Shown here one piece after another: positions 1 to 11,751 of a stretch of DNA of 64,000 nt; the stretch's first letter is position 1; every line of letters starts with the position of its first letter. The position numbers and the translations under genes were made by a program. This DNA is from Cymbidium sinense (Eukaryota > Streptophyta > Magnoliopsida > Asparagales > Orchidaceae). The notes under the pieces are model-generated. The model had not been told where the DNA came from. It saw only the letters and a list, made by a program, of their open reading frames with translations, and searched no databases. Where the stretch lies: contig CM038214.1 of NCBI GenBank assembly GCA_021442155.1, positions 56,018,514 through 56,082,513 of the forward strand, written 5' to 3'.

Positions 1-1000
1 TTAAAATAATTAATTAGCCTAACTAATGGCCATCACAGGACTTATGTGGTTTCCATTAACCTTGCCGAGATTGTAAAAACATCTTGATTAATACGGCTTA
101 TGAAGATTTAAATTAGCAAAATGTCGACATTCCATTTGATCATGCGACAATGGTGCGTGATCCAACATCACATGAGTGAGGGAGAATGGAGTTCATCTGC
201 CAATGCTCACTTGATCCGAGCTTACGGCTCGAGATCAACTCAAGGATCCACACCTTCATGACATCATGAGAGGGGATCCAACAATCATGATCACACAAGG
301 TGCAAGTTTTCTTCAAAAAGTTCCAACCCATTTTTTCCTAAAGATCAATTTTGGAAGCATACCTCTCACCAAAGCTCAAGATCGGTGGCTCGAATGATTG
401 ATAAAGCTTCAACTGTGGAGATGAAGCCATTGGCGAGGAATTGGATCAATTCTTGGACGTTCGCTCAAAAGGCCTTAAACTAATAATTTGGAGCTTAGCT
501 TTGATCGAAGTCCCACCTCCGATGCTCAGGAAGCTTGGGAGATGATTCATTCTTACTCGATAAAGCCTAGTGAAGGTGCATGGAAAGTTAATTTTAGTTT
601 GATGGAGAAATGGAGAAGTTAGGTCAGAAATGGGAGTGTTATATTTTGTAATGGACGGGAATGGCATTTTTTGATCAAGGAATGAGCTTGGGAGCTTAGG
701 GAATGGCTCTAGCTGGCTCGTCTTGGGTAGTTAGGCCACTTAGGAATGATTTTTTTTGTATTTTTGAGTGGAAATGATGGGGTGCATACGCCCCTTCATC
801 TTGATCGGATGGTGGGATTGTGTTTGGCTTCTAGTATCAGCCATCTCAGTCATGGGTGGCGGGGATGAGGTGAGTTGGCTCAGCTTGGTTGGTTGAAGGT
901 GTGGAGGTGGCTGCCAAGGAGGAATCATGGTTGTCCTATGGGTTTCAAATGCTCCAATGGTGAGGGTGAGGTGATTTCACCTCCCATGGGTCATGGCCAA
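1..1000. other. Anonymous non-coding sequence
   Basis: I recognise no gene here. The sequence is ordinary mixed composition with short open frames on the minus strand that have no motif and no coding-like amino-acid pattern. It lies upstream of the G/T-rich repeat and the gypsy element, so it may be internal non-coding or LTR DNA of an old retrotransposon, but nothing in it proves that. Confidence 0.4.
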
Positions 1001-2830
1001 TTCAACCACCCCTTGGGTTAGGTTAGGCAATGCCTTAGGTGCCTAGGTGGACCATTGGGAGAGTACTAAGCAGCCAAGGAATGGAAATGACCACTTACAT
1101 GGGTGATTTGTCTCATGTGATGCCATTGATCCAAGGATAGAATGATCATTTGGCATTGGATTTGATTTAGGAAGATTTGAAATGAGCCAAAGTGGGTTAG
1201 CCCAAATTTCAAGTCGGTTAGTTGATTTGGTTAAGTTTGGCTCAATTTGACTCATTTAGGTCAAATTATTTAGGTTGGGTCAAGGTGACCAATTGGTCAA
1301 GTGGGTCAAACCAAGGTTAGTCAAGTTCATATGATCATTTAGGATGTTTTGGTTCAATTGGTTTGGTTTAGTTTGGCTTAGATTTTTTATTTTGGCTCAT
1401 TTGAATTCATTTGGGTCAAATGGGTTAAGATTGAATTTGGGCCAAATTGGCTTGGGTTGGGTGTTGGTTTGGTTTAGTTGACCAATTGAAGATGATTGTA
1501 GGCTTTGGTTTCAATTAATTTGGATTTAGTTTTGATTTAGGCCAACTTGAATAGGTCAATTTGGGCTAAGTAGTCAATTGGGTTTAATTAGGTCCAATCA
1601 TGGCTTTGGTCAAGTTCAACAATTAATTTGGAATGAACTTGAGCCATTGGTTGCAATCAATTTGGTTTATATTTTTATTTGACCCAATTTAGTCTTTTAG
1701 GTCAATTTGGGTCAACTTGGGTCAATAGGGCCAATTGGGTTTGGTTTGACACAATTTAAAGTCAAGTCATATTCAAATATTGATTTTGATTTGGTATGAA
1801 TCATTAATTTCAAGAGATTTGGCTTAGGTTTCAATTTGGCTAGTTCGGGTTCATATGGATTAAGGGGTTGACTTGGTCAAATGACCAAGTTGACTTGGTT
1901 TGTCCCAATTTGATCAACCTAGGGTGATCAACAATCATGATGGGAGATTTTGATGGGCTTGGTTCAATCCAATTTGGGTAGGATTAGAACTTGGCTCAAA
2001 TTGGTCAAATCGGCCACTTTGGGTCAGGTGGACAATTGGGTTTAGTTGGCTTGATTTTGGGTTGAGTTTTATTTAGTTGAGTTTATATATGGATTTGGGA
2101 TTGATATAAAAATTCAATTGCAATTGGCTTGGGTTCAAATGGGTTTTGGTTCATTATAACATTTCAAGTCAAAAGGGTTAAGTTGGGTTTGACTTGGGTT
2201 GATTTTGGTTTGACTTTATGATTGTATTTCATTTATATTTATGAATATGATTGAATTTATGATTGATTCATGAGAAAATCAATTGAAGGGTTTTGGAATG
2301 AAGGAATTTGGCTAAGTCAATATAGTTGATGTGGTGTTTGGATTTTGATTTGGTTTGATTTAGTTTTGATGATGTATATTTTATTTAAATTTGCAAAGAT
2401 GATTGAAAATATCATTGATTTGTGAGAAAATCAATTGAGTTTGACTTTATTTGGATTAATATTTGGCTAAGTTCATGCATTAGATCATATGGCTTAGGAA
2501 AGGGTTTTGATTTAATTTGATTTAGTTTGATTTACTTTTGATCATTTGAATGTAGATTTGATTTATATTTAGGTAGATGACTGAAGATATAAATTTATTA
2601 TGAAAAATCAATTTATTGGATTTATTTGGATTAATATTTGGCAAGTCCATGGGATAGATCATATGGCTTAGGAAGGGTTTCGAGTTTGGATTTGATCATG
2701 GGCTTCAATCATTTGGTTTTGGAATTTGGGTTTAGATTTGGATTTGAACTTGAGGTTTGGTTTGAGAAGGTGAACATGGATTGGATTTGGGGTTGTGGTA
2801 GGTGGATTATCCTAATCACTAAGACATAAC
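1000..2830 (+). repeat. G/T-rich degenerate GGTCAA/TTTGG repeat
   Basis: The + strand is dominated by variants of GGTCAATTTGG, TTGGGTCAA and TTTGGTTTGATT, spaced irregularly and never perfect. The strand is strongly biased to G and T. From about 2,100 the motif changes gradually to GATTTGGTTTGATTTAG words. The same repeat family occurs on the opposite strand at 23,640-24,010, where it is fused to a gypsy RNase H fragment, so it probably belongs to the non-coding part of that retroelement family. Short open frames, for example at 2,638-2,829, follow the low-complexity sequence and are not taken as genes. Confidence 0.6.
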
Positions 2831-3110
2831 CTAATCACATGGTTAACCTTCTAAGTCTTTAGGCTTAGGTTAAGTGTTTACTTATTGTTAGAAGTGTCTT
2901 ATGGTAGGGAAGTCTTAGTGTCTAGAAGACTCTAAGTCTAAGATGGAAATTGAATCACACTCCAAGTGAGGTCAGCAGTCCTTAGGCTCCATAGTGTTGC
3001 CCTTAGAGATAGATGAAGGCTGAAGCCAAGTTTCACATTATAGACTGGATACATCTTTCATGATTTGTTTGGGAGACTATGCATGAGAATAACATAGTTC
3101 CATCCACTCT
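2830..3110. other. Non-coding stretch before the gypsy coding traces
   Basis: This stretch has mixed composition and contains repeated words such as CTAAGTCTTTAGG and GTCTAGAAGACTCTAAG. I see no primer-binding site and no LTR end that I can defend. It may be leader sequence of the gypsy element that follows. Confidence 0.3.
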
Positions 3111-3115
3111 ACATC

Positions 3116-3530
3116 GTGTATGAAATTTATGAGAGGTGGGATCATCTCTTATGTCAAGGAGATCTCAAGTTATTTACAGTTCATGAGGTTGACATATATG
3201 AGGATGTGGCTTACTACCTCCCTCATAATCAACAAGTCTATTCTCACGAACATGGCAAAAGTTTAAAAATAAAAAAAGTGAAAGTAAAAGAAAAAGAAAG
3301 AGAAAAATAAAAAGAAAAGAAAAGAGAAAATGAAAAAAAGGGAGAGAAAATAGACTTGGAGGAGGAAGTGGAGCATGACATTAAATTCCAGCCACAATTC
3401 GTTACTCCATTTAAACATATGAGTAAGACGACTACACCAAGCAGAGGAAGAGGCGATTCAGGTAGTCTAGGGGAAACCTTTTTTTATTGGCCACCCAATA
3501 AAGATATGTCCATACCAGTAGACCGATCCA
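3116..3530 (+). pseudogene. Gypsy polyprotein linker (gag-pol junction), degenerate
   Basis: About 3,255-3,360 is an A/G-rich stretch that reads as a Lys/Glu-rich charged linker in several frames. It is followed, in a different frame near 3,400-3,530, by a recognisable linker of plant gypsy polyproteins around the residues TTTPSRGRGDSGSLG and a WPP motif. The linker normally lies between the protease and RT regions or in a spacer, and has no known enzymatic role. Frameshifts separate it from the RT region. The assignment rests on remembered family resemblance only. Confidence 0.45.
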
Positions 3531-4036
3531 TATAGAATTAGAATTTAGTTCATAGGATGAGTCTTATATGGTTAGCACACCAGCCAGCTATTCTCAGTAG
3601 TAGATTCTCTTGGAGGTGACACTTGAGCTAGATAGCGATGAAGATCGAGCTCCAAAGCAAAGTATAAGAGTATCCAAGGCTATATGTGAAACAGTTAGGC
3701 ATCAGTTGGGAACCTTAGCTCTAATCCCACTTTCCTCTCAAAAGTTGAGGATTGGTAGTTAATGAAGCCCTTAAGTCCTTCGTAGGTGTGAAGACTCAGA
3801 GGTTTTTTTAGGGAGCGTCATCCTTAAGTCAAGAAATTGATGTAGAACTTGAGGATGATTCATATAAAGATTTAATAGAATTACCTATTGATTGGTACTT
3901 GTCTTATGTTCATAATTTAGCAAAGAAAGGGTTAATCCCATATACTTAGTCAAAGCACAAGTCAGACTACTTTGAAAGAATATAGAAGAATAAATGCAAA
4001 AGCTCTCAATAAAGACCGAGATTAAGATTCAGTATA

Positions 4037-4264
4037 GTGGGTCTAGTCGATGATGATGATTCCTGCTTAGTCATCACCAATAATTTGGAATCTGATTGGT
4101 TCTTTTCAAATCATATTAACTCATATGAGGAGCTGTACTTAGAAACTTTAGATGATCTAAATGATTTTGAAGTCAAAGATGCACCGTTAGAGTTTGAAGA
4201 AGAGATCAAGTCAACAATCGATGAGCTCAAGGAAATCGACTTAGGAACTGAAAAAGATCCATGA
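4037..4264 (+). pseudogene. Acidic spacer upstream of gypsy reverse transcriptase
   Basis: This frame stays open for 75 residues and is rich in Asp and Glu. Such an acidic segment commonly precedes the RT domain in plant gypsy polyproteins. It ends at a TGA. The same frame then continues with a segment resembling the start of the RT region (near 4,265-4,440, with LLTKFKDYF and a following histidine/leucine-rich stretch), so the stop is probably a secondary nonsense mutation. On its own this is not a functional gene. Confidence 0.55.
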
Positions 4265-5090
4265 TGAACATACATCAGTTCTTTGTTGAATGAAATTGAA
4301 ACCAATGATTTAGTTAGGCTATTGACTAAGTTTAAGGACTACTTTGTAAGGAGTTATGAAGAGATTCCTAGATTGGCTCTTGATGTAGCAGTTCATAAAC
4401 TACCAATAGACCTACTGCTAACCCTATCAAGTAAGCTCCTAGATGCATGCAATTAGACATAGAACAACAGGTCATTTTTGAAGTCAAAAAACTAATTGAT
4501 GTTGGCTTCATCCAGGAAGAAAAATATCCTACCTGGTTAGCCAATGTCATCCTAGTTAAGAAAAATAATTGCCAAATTCACATATGCATCAATTTTATGG
4601 ATTTAAACAAGGTATGTCCAAAAGATGAATATTTACTACCAATCTCGGAGCTGATGGTGGACATTGTCTCATCTCATTCTCTTTCATGGATGACTTATCT
4701 AGATATAACCAAATAAAGATGACCCTTGAAGATGAAAGAAACACCACTTTTAGAACCCCGATCGAAATCTATTTCTTTAAGGTCAAGCCTTCAGCCTTAA
4801 AAATGTCGGTGCTACATACCAGCCGGTTATGACTCGAATCTTCAATGAACTTATTCATCATCAAGTTGAGTGCTATGTTGATGATCTCGAGGTTAAGAGT
4901 AGAGAAAATGAAGACCATCTCTTTGACTTGAGAGTAGTTTTCAAAAAGTTAAGATAATTTAACCTCAAAATGAACCCCCTCTGAAGTGTGCATTTAGAGT
5001 AGCTTTTGGGAAATTGCTTTGGTTTGTTTAGGGGAATCAAAATCTATCAAATATGATCAAGGATTGCCATAAAAGTTTAACTCAACTTAG
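4265..5090 (+). pseudogene. Gypsy reverse transcriptase domain, interrupted
   Basis: Around 4,447-4,716 the frame gives the opening of a gypsy RT: a conserved DIEQQVIFEVKKLIDVGFI block, then PTWLANVILVKK and DLNKVCPKDEYLLP. Later, near 4,800-4,935, a shifted frame gives the region with GATYQPVMTRIF and the catalytic box CYVDDLEVKSRE, so the YVDD active-site residues are still present. Frameshifts near 4,715 and later stops (4,956, 4,982) break the domain. RT copies the element RNA into cDNA; this copy cannot make a continuous enzyme. Confidence 0.85.
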
Positions 5091-5129
5091 ATCATTCTAA
5101 GGATAGTTGGCATATCTAAGATGCTTTAT

Positions 5130-5510
5130 ATCCATCCTATCGAGAAGATGTTAGCCATTCTCAACACTTGCCAAAAAGGATGGCAAGTTCAAGTGGGATG
5201 ACAAGTGTGAGCATGCATTCGAAGGTATCAAGCATTACGTGATGTCATCGTCGATTCTAGTAGCCCCTATTCAGGGAAAGCTGCTCATACTTTACACTGC
5301 TATATCAGATGACTCCTTTGGTGCTTTGTTAACCCAAGCTGATGATGAAGAGAAGAAAAATTCACTCTACTACCTCAGTCACCATCTAATCCTTGCTGAG
5401 GCTAATTATCCACCCATTAAGAAGCATTATATAGCTTTAATCTTTGCATCCCAAAAGTTACAACACTACATGCTTCCTCAAGGTAAAACTTAATCTCTAG
5501 GAGAAATCTA
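5130..5510 (+). pseudogene. RT-RNase H tether of gypsy pol
   Basis: Shortly after the RT thumb this stretch gives the RNase-H-like tether typical of gypsy pol, open from 5,239 to 5,493. It includes a block around PIQGKLLILYTAISDDSFGALL and a later YYLSHHLILAEANYPPIKKHYIALIFA. The first aspartates of this degenerate RNase H fold are visible in TAISDDS. In plant gypsy elements of this branch the domain is followed by a second, archaeal-like RNase H, which is the next feature. Confidence 0.75.
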
Positions 5511-5734
5511 CTACAGTATCTAGTGACATGGCTGATGCTCTTTGGAAGGTTGGCATGATGGTCCATGATCCTCTCGTAGTTTGACATTACCTTCGTAACC
5601 CTCCGTGCGGTGAAAGGACAAGCTCTAGCAAATTTCTTAGCAGCACACCCACTTTTTTTGACTCTCCACTTAATGAATATCTCCCTAATGAACAAATCAT
5701 GAACTTAGGGGATACTAGCATTCATAGCTAGGAG

Positions 5735-6120
5735 ATGTACTTTGATGGTATGACTTTCTATCAAAGAGGAGAAGAATCACAATATACTATTCCAGGAAAA
5801 GCAGGGGTAGGAATAGCTATCTTAACTTTAGACTGCGATGTTGTGAGATTCTCATATCATCTATCCAATCATTGCACCAACAATGAAGCTAAATATGAGG
5901 CTCTAATTACCAGTTTGGAGTTAGTCATTACTCTAAGCATCCAGAACATCAACATTTTTGAGGATTCTCAGCTAATTATCAACTAAATTCTTGGGTCCTT
6001 TAAGCTTATAAAGCCCAAGCTCCATCACTACAATAAGTATACCATAGAGTTATTGGCCCAAATCTTAGAGGTTAACATTTATAAGATTCTTTAAGAAGAC
6101 GTCACAGCGTATACTTTAGC
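5735..6120 (+). pseudogene. Second (aRNH-type) RNase H domain of gypsy pol
   Basis: The segment keeps the three conserved acidic positions of this RNase H family: the Asp in MYFDGM, the Glu in CTNNEAKYEALI and the Asp in FEDSQLII. It terminates early at a TAA near 5,984, replacing the usual Gln after the Ile-Asn. Just upstream (5,605-5,650) the linker VKGQALANFLAAHP is readable in frame. A second copy of the same domain lies inverted at 24,011-24,545. The enzyme would remove RNA from RNA-DNA hybrids during cDNA synthesis; this copy is broken. Confidence 0.8.
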
Positions 6121-6399
6121 CAAGCTTCTCAAGGGGTTGGGATGTTAGAAGGATGAGTCCATATCAATAAAGGTCCAAAATAGACAAGTCTTATCTTTTA
6201 TTGATATTGAACTCATCAAAAAGTACCCTCTTGAAGGGAAGGATGCCATTGCCAAGAAGGGTGAGGAGTTAGATTGGAGGCAACCATTCATTGATTACTT
6301 AAATAAAGACAAACTACTTCAAGAGAAGTCCCAAGCCTATCAGATGAAGTAGAGAGCACTTTCCTATGCTCTTGTGGATGGTATCTTGTATTAGTGATC

Positions 6400-7470
6400 T
6401 TTCGATCATATGTGGTTATGTTGTTTAGAAAAGAACGAAGCCCGTAAGATCATGATCACAGTGCACTCAAGATTATGTGAAGCCAACCAGTCTAATCTAA
6501 AAATGAAAGCCAAGATCAAGAGACTAGGATACCATTAGCCATCAATAATCAAAGATTACATGGATACGGCTAGGCAATGCCACCAATGTAAAATACACGG
6601 TGTGATCCTACACCAACCACCCAACATTCTACATCCTACATTGGCCTCATGGCCATTCAAGTGCTGGGGTACATAGTGGGTCTGATTGATCCTCTTTCTT
6701 CCAAGGGTCATCAATTTATCTTAGCTACTATTGACTACTTTTCCAAATGAAGGTGATTACTCTAGAGGTCATAGCTTCGTGCTCTAATTTTTTAGAAACC
6801 ATATCGTATATAGGTTCGGAGTGCCTCAATGAATTATGTCTAATAATGATACTACATTCAAAAGCACCGAGATCAATAACTTTTCTGAGAGTCACAATAT
6901 ATATTGGAGATATTCTACCATCAAGTACCTGAGGTCAAACGACTTAGCAAATGCCTTCAACAAAACTCACATCCAAATACTAAAGACACTTTCGATAAGT
7001 GATAGTGGCATGGCTTTAGTTGGTGGGCATACCTCACTACATATAGAACTCCGACTACTCCTTTCTCCTTAATGTATGGGTCGAAGTCATTCTACCATTA
7101 GAGTAACTCTCATCACTAAGGATAGTTGTTGTGATCACAACAAGTAGAACACCAAGTTATGGTTAGAAGAGCTCAAAGGTTTAGAAAGAGATGCTGAGCA
7201 TGCAACCTAAGTTGTATAAAGCTAGAATGATTCAAGCTCACAATAAGTTGGTCCATCTTAGAGCTTTTCAAGCAGGAGAGCTTATTTTAATTCTAAGGAG
7301 ACCGATTGTTGCCCATCGTAAGATGGTAGGCAAGTTTGAACCCACTTAGGAAGGCCCTTTCACCATAGAGAAGACTTACCAAGGAGGATCTTATCAACTT
7401 ATTAATCATAAGGGAGAGTTCCCAATGCTTCCAATCAATGGGCTCTACTTAAAGAAATATTGTAATTCAT
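6400..7470 (+). pseudogene. Gypsy integrase, interrupted and catalytically mutated
   Basis: Near 6,455-6,600 the HHCC zinc finger can be followed (HSRLCE, GYH, then CHQCK with the Cys pair intact). The core follows across several frames: VGLIDPLSSKG-type sequence with the first catalytic Asp, then a segment where the usual Asp-Asn-Gly block reads NNDTTF, and a third block reading NDLANAFNKT in which the expected catalytic Glu is Asn. So two of three catalytic acids appear lost. The C-terminal part (to about 7,470) resembles the usual chromatin-proximal tail with WEGPF-like and LKKY-like motifs, degraded. Confidence 0.75.
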
Positions 7471-9800
7471 GTTTGAAAATAATTATCATCATTGAAAATT
7501 CTATTTTGAATTCAATCACTTCTATGTTGAAAGTATTCTTATTTGCAAATCTGTCATGATGTGTTTATGGTAGGTGTATGAAACCCGAGAAGTGTTTTAT
7601 CCTTCATCAACACAACACAAACACAAACTACACACAAACATATAAAATAAGCACATATCTTTTATCTCAGGCTACTCAGGTTGAGATAACACCCGGCACT
7701 CACTCCGGTAGCTTCTAGGTGGGCTGCTACCCTGTTAGTGGGCTAGTGGTCTTCTTGCTTTGGAGGATATAAGTTTGCTATGCTTTCCTTCCTTAGTTGG
7801 CCACTACACTTGCCATTGTTAATTAGTTTAGTGGGGCCATTGCATGTGGTAAGCTACCTCATGTTGGCTTCATTTAAGAGGATGTGAGTATGCTAGGCTT
7901 TCTTCTTGGATTAGCCTTCATGTACTAGTTGGGTCAAGTACATTTAAGGTTTAGGATAAGCCCCCTAGTAGCTCCTTCCCTCCTGAATGCTTCAAGTCTG
8001 GGTCCAGTCCTTCCTCGAGGCTCCCTCTTAGTAGTCACTCTAGGTTAGATAACATATGTCCCACTGATGATAGGCTATTCTGATGATCAATTCCACTTAG
8101 AAAGTTGTAAGCCTACACGCTTTCTTTCCAAATTGATCATTGCATACCAACGGGAACCTTAGCTTAGTTGGTTCTCACTATGCTAATGGATACACCACTC
8201 ATGATGATGGATAGACCTTAGGTTGGTTAGTTCTCACACTTTAAAATACACCACTCATGTCAGATGTAAGTCTGCTATGCTTTCTCCTTGAGTTGGCCAT
8301 TATATACCTATAGGCTTTCTTTTCCAAGGCTCAGGATAACACCTCTAGCAGCACCTCCCCTGCGGGCACTATATTTGGATTACGTCCTTTGTGACCCCAT
8401 TAAACACTAAACGTGTTACTATCATAATGGATAGTTCCCCTTTCCAAACCACACCTTGTGGTTGGAGAATCCATCTTGTGGATGCGATTCTCTCTTGGTC
8501 AATTTGAGATAGATCATGGTGACATATCCCTATAGGAATCACCTCTTGAGTTGATATAAGTCCCCAACGACATTCACTCGAGTGGTCCCTAAGTCGGGTT
8601 CACTTTGTTATCTTTGCTTGATGGTTGTTCCTTGTTTTAGAAGATGTAAGCCTGCTACGCCTTCTTCCTAGCACTACCATTACACACTGAAAGGCAACCT
8701 TTTAGGTTGGCTAGCTCTACCCCATGACTAGTAGACTATCCCTTTGGATTTATAAATCTGAGATAGGACAAGTCTAATATAGCCCCTTTTTAGTGGGTCC
8801 ATCACACATCAACATGGTCCATAAATTAAATCTATCAAATTTAAGCTCACATCATTGTGGATATGCCCTTAATTTGAAATCAAACTAAACTAAACAAACA
8901 TATCAAATCACATGAAATTAAGATAAAATTAGTCCTGACTACTTTTGAGTTGACATAAGTCCCAACAACATTCACTCAATAGTCTCCCTAGGTTAGGTTT
9001 GATTTATTGTGCATCCAATAGGTCACCCCTGTGGTTGTTCCTCGCTTTGGAAGATGTAAGTCTGCTATGCCTTCTTCCTAGCATAACCATTGCATATCGA
9101 AAGGCAACTCCTTAGGTTGGCTAGCTCTACTTCGCAATCGATAGACTATCCTTTGGATTTATAAACTTAAGGTAGGTCAAGGTTGATATAACCCCTTCTC
9201 AATGGGACCATTGCACACCGACAAGTTCCATACATTAACTCAAATTAAATTAAACCCAATTTGATTTTCCTCAGTGGAGTTAAATAACACCCTTCTGCCT
9301 AGTGGAGCCTTAAATCATATATAAATAAGTTAAGGAAACAAATCAAATTCAAAATCAACCTCCCTAGTGAAACCAAATTAAACCAACTCCCCCAATAAAG
9401 TCTAAATCAAAGAAATCCAACCAAACTATTATCTCCAAAGGAAACATCACCAAACAAATCTATGAAATCAAACTCAAATCCCAATCCCCAGCAAATAGCC
9501 CGAACCTACTTCCCTTGTGGTAGGTTCATATACCCGAACCCCAGTGGACTTGAGTCCAGACCTCTAATAGATATGTCTCCATATCAGTTGAAATAAAATA
9601 AATTAAAGTCAATTTGATCTTAATCTCTGGTGGATTATAGATTCTTATCCCCAGCAAATCTTCTTTCCATAAATCATATAAGCTAATCAAATTCAAACCT
9701 TATCCCCAGCAGATTTTCTTCTTATGTGCCCTAGACATTGACCCTACACATGTCTTGTCCAATGCATGTGTGATCCCCTGGATCTCCCTCCTTCCTGGAA
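7471..9800. other. Non-coding, probable LTR-type DNA with internal duplications
   Basis: No coding region is recognisable. The phrase GATGTAAGTCTGCTATGC and its variants recur near 7,760, 7,880, 8,105, 8,262, 8,643 and 9,050, usually followed by TTCTTCC and ACCATTGCATA-type sequence. It begins right after the integrase tail of the gypsy element, where a 3' LTR would be expected, but I could not find a matching 5' copy within the window or clean TG...CA ends. Confidence 0.45.
8551..9236 (+). repeat. Direct tandem duplication, period about 390 bp
   Basis: The stretch from about 8,551 to 8,835 is matched by 8,945 to 9,235. Both contain, in order, GTTGATATAAGTCCC-like sequence, ACATTCACTC, GGTTGTTCCT, GATGTAAGCCTGCTACGCC (CT varying), ACCATTGCATA-like sequence, GAAAGGCAACC, TTAGGTTGGCTAGCTCTAC and GACTATCC-TTTGGATTTATAAA. 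An older, weaker relative lies near 7,675-7,800. Confidence 0.8.
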
Positions 9801-9939
9801 TTCTCATCAAATCTTATTTCTTCTTTTATGCACACCTTTAATACTTCCAAAGTCTAAATGTATTCATTCAAATTACATCATCTTAACTTTGTAATCAACA
9901 TTTTATGATTTGTGATCAAGCTCAAACGACTATACAATA

Positions 9940-11300
9940 TCATGCTTATTAGTGTGAATTAACACACTATATTATATTATAATATATGATGTTATATTAT
10001 AATTTGCTATATTATAATATATTGTCTAACATTACACTTTATTAGAATCACTTAAAATGAACAAATAATAAAATTTTCTTAAAATATGTGTAATGTTCAT
10101 TTTAGATGTCAATTTGTTAATTTTCTATTAGAAATGGTACAAAATAGCAAAATTTTGGTGTTGCTTCTTGGTGTGTGCAATGAATTTGGTCAAATTCTTC
10201 CATCTCAATCTTCAAATTAACATTTTTGTGAGTTTTGACCCAATGTATTATAACAAAAGTAAAACATACTAAAATGTACAATAACATTTAGTAACATACC
10301 ACCACATTCATATATATGTGAAGTTATATTGTTATGTACATTATATTTTAATATGCTTTCATATAATATATTATCTTACATTACACCTTATAATGAATCA
10401 CTTTAAGCAGAAAAATTATAAAATTTGGATAAAAAATGAACATTTATTTTGGATGCAAAATTCCAATCTTTTGATTGAATGACACATCATAGCACACCCC
10501 CAATGATGTTCCCTAAAGCTTACTTTAATTTGGCCAAATCCCATCATCTCAGCCTATAAACCAAAATTTTTATGAATTATACCACTACAAACTCTACTAC
10601 ATCATACTATAATAAACTAAAATATGCTAAACAACAAGTAGTAATACATAATAGTATGCTATAATTCTTAATGCTACACTATGTTATGGCATCCTATATT
10701 ATAATACACTATAACAAATTATATTATATTAAATTGCATATCACATCATAAGGGATTGCTTAAAACAAAAAATATCATAAAATTAGTCTAAAATAAAAAC
10801 TATATATTTTAGTCCTATCACTTACATATTTTAAATTGAAAATAATATATTATGATGCCATGCTCTACCTTATGAATTTGGCCAAATTCCACCATTTTGA
10901 AGTCTAAATCAACATTTTTTATAAATAATGCTAGTGTAGGCTTGACTGCATGATTGTAAAATACTAAAAGAATTTAAAATTTGCAGAACAATATATTATG
11001 ATATATGATGTTATACTATGCTACAACATATAATATTTATTTTGAACATAAAATCTTACTTTTTAGACTACATGTGGCATAGCACACCTTTGGTACTACA
11101 ACCTAATTCCAACTTCAAATTTAACAAATTTCATCATCTGATTAATTAAATCAATATTTTTATAATTTATATTAATATTGACTATAGGGAACAATACCAT
11201 AATATACTAAAACATTTTAAAACATCTTATAACATCCAAAAACACATCACTACATGCTCAAATATATGATGCTACATTATACTTAATATATGGTATTATA
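9940..11300. repeat. AT-rich tandem repeat, period about 350 bp
   Basis: Two marker phrases recur in order. One resembles GAATTTGGCCAAATTCCATCATCTC, found near 10,190, 10,530, 10,870 and 11,115. The other resembles GAATCACTTAAAATGAACAAA, found near 10,046, 10,396 and 10,752, giving spacings of 350 and 356. Between them lie palindromic TATATTATAATATAT stretches. Copies are strongly diverged and the last is shortened. The repeat abuts the telomere-like array at about 11,300. Confidence 0.7.
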
Positions 11301-11751
11301 ATATGATTTAGGGTTAGAGTTTAGGGAATTCAAATCTCTAATAGTCAAGGGAATGTCTCATGAAGACATTTTCTTTAGCTGCCATAACTATGTTAGGATT
11401 AGGTCATTCTTTAGATCTACTCCTAATGACATCTTTATTCAAGGTTTAGGGTTTAGGGTTTAGGGTTAGTTTTAGAGTTTAGGGTTTAGGATTAGTTTAA
11501 GGTTTAGAGTTTAGGGTTTGTGGTTCATGGTTTAGAGTTTAGGGTTATAGGTTTTATGGTTTAGGGTTTACAATTTTAGGAGTTAGGATTTAGGGTTTAG
11601 GGTTTAGGGTTTAGGGTTTAAGGTTTAGTATTTAGGGTTTAGGGTTTTTAGGGTTTAGGGTTTAGGGTTTATGGTTTATGGTTTTGGTTTTAAGTTTAAG
11701 ATTTAAGTTTTAGTTTAGGTTTAGGGTTTAGGTAGGGTTTAGTGTTTAAGG

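Larger units (their letters stand above)
3110..7470 (+). mobile_element. Decayed Ty3/gypsy retrotransposon body
   Basis: Coding traces run in the order expected of a Ty3/gypsy polyprotein: a linker rich in Lys and Glu, then reverse transcriptase, RNase H, an HHCC zinc finger and integrase. RNase H lies before integrase, and integrase lies after RT, which separates gypsy from copia order. The reading frame changes repeatedly and contains many stops, so the copy is inactive. No gag with a zinc knuckle is visible upstream, and I cannot identify a matching pair of LTRs. The downstream sequence to about 9,800 is the best candidate for 3' LTR DNA. Confidence 0.85.

Noticed and set aside
3116..3310. 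Lys-rich 64-residue gene on +
   Set aside because: It arises from an A/G-rich linker in the decayed gypsy element.
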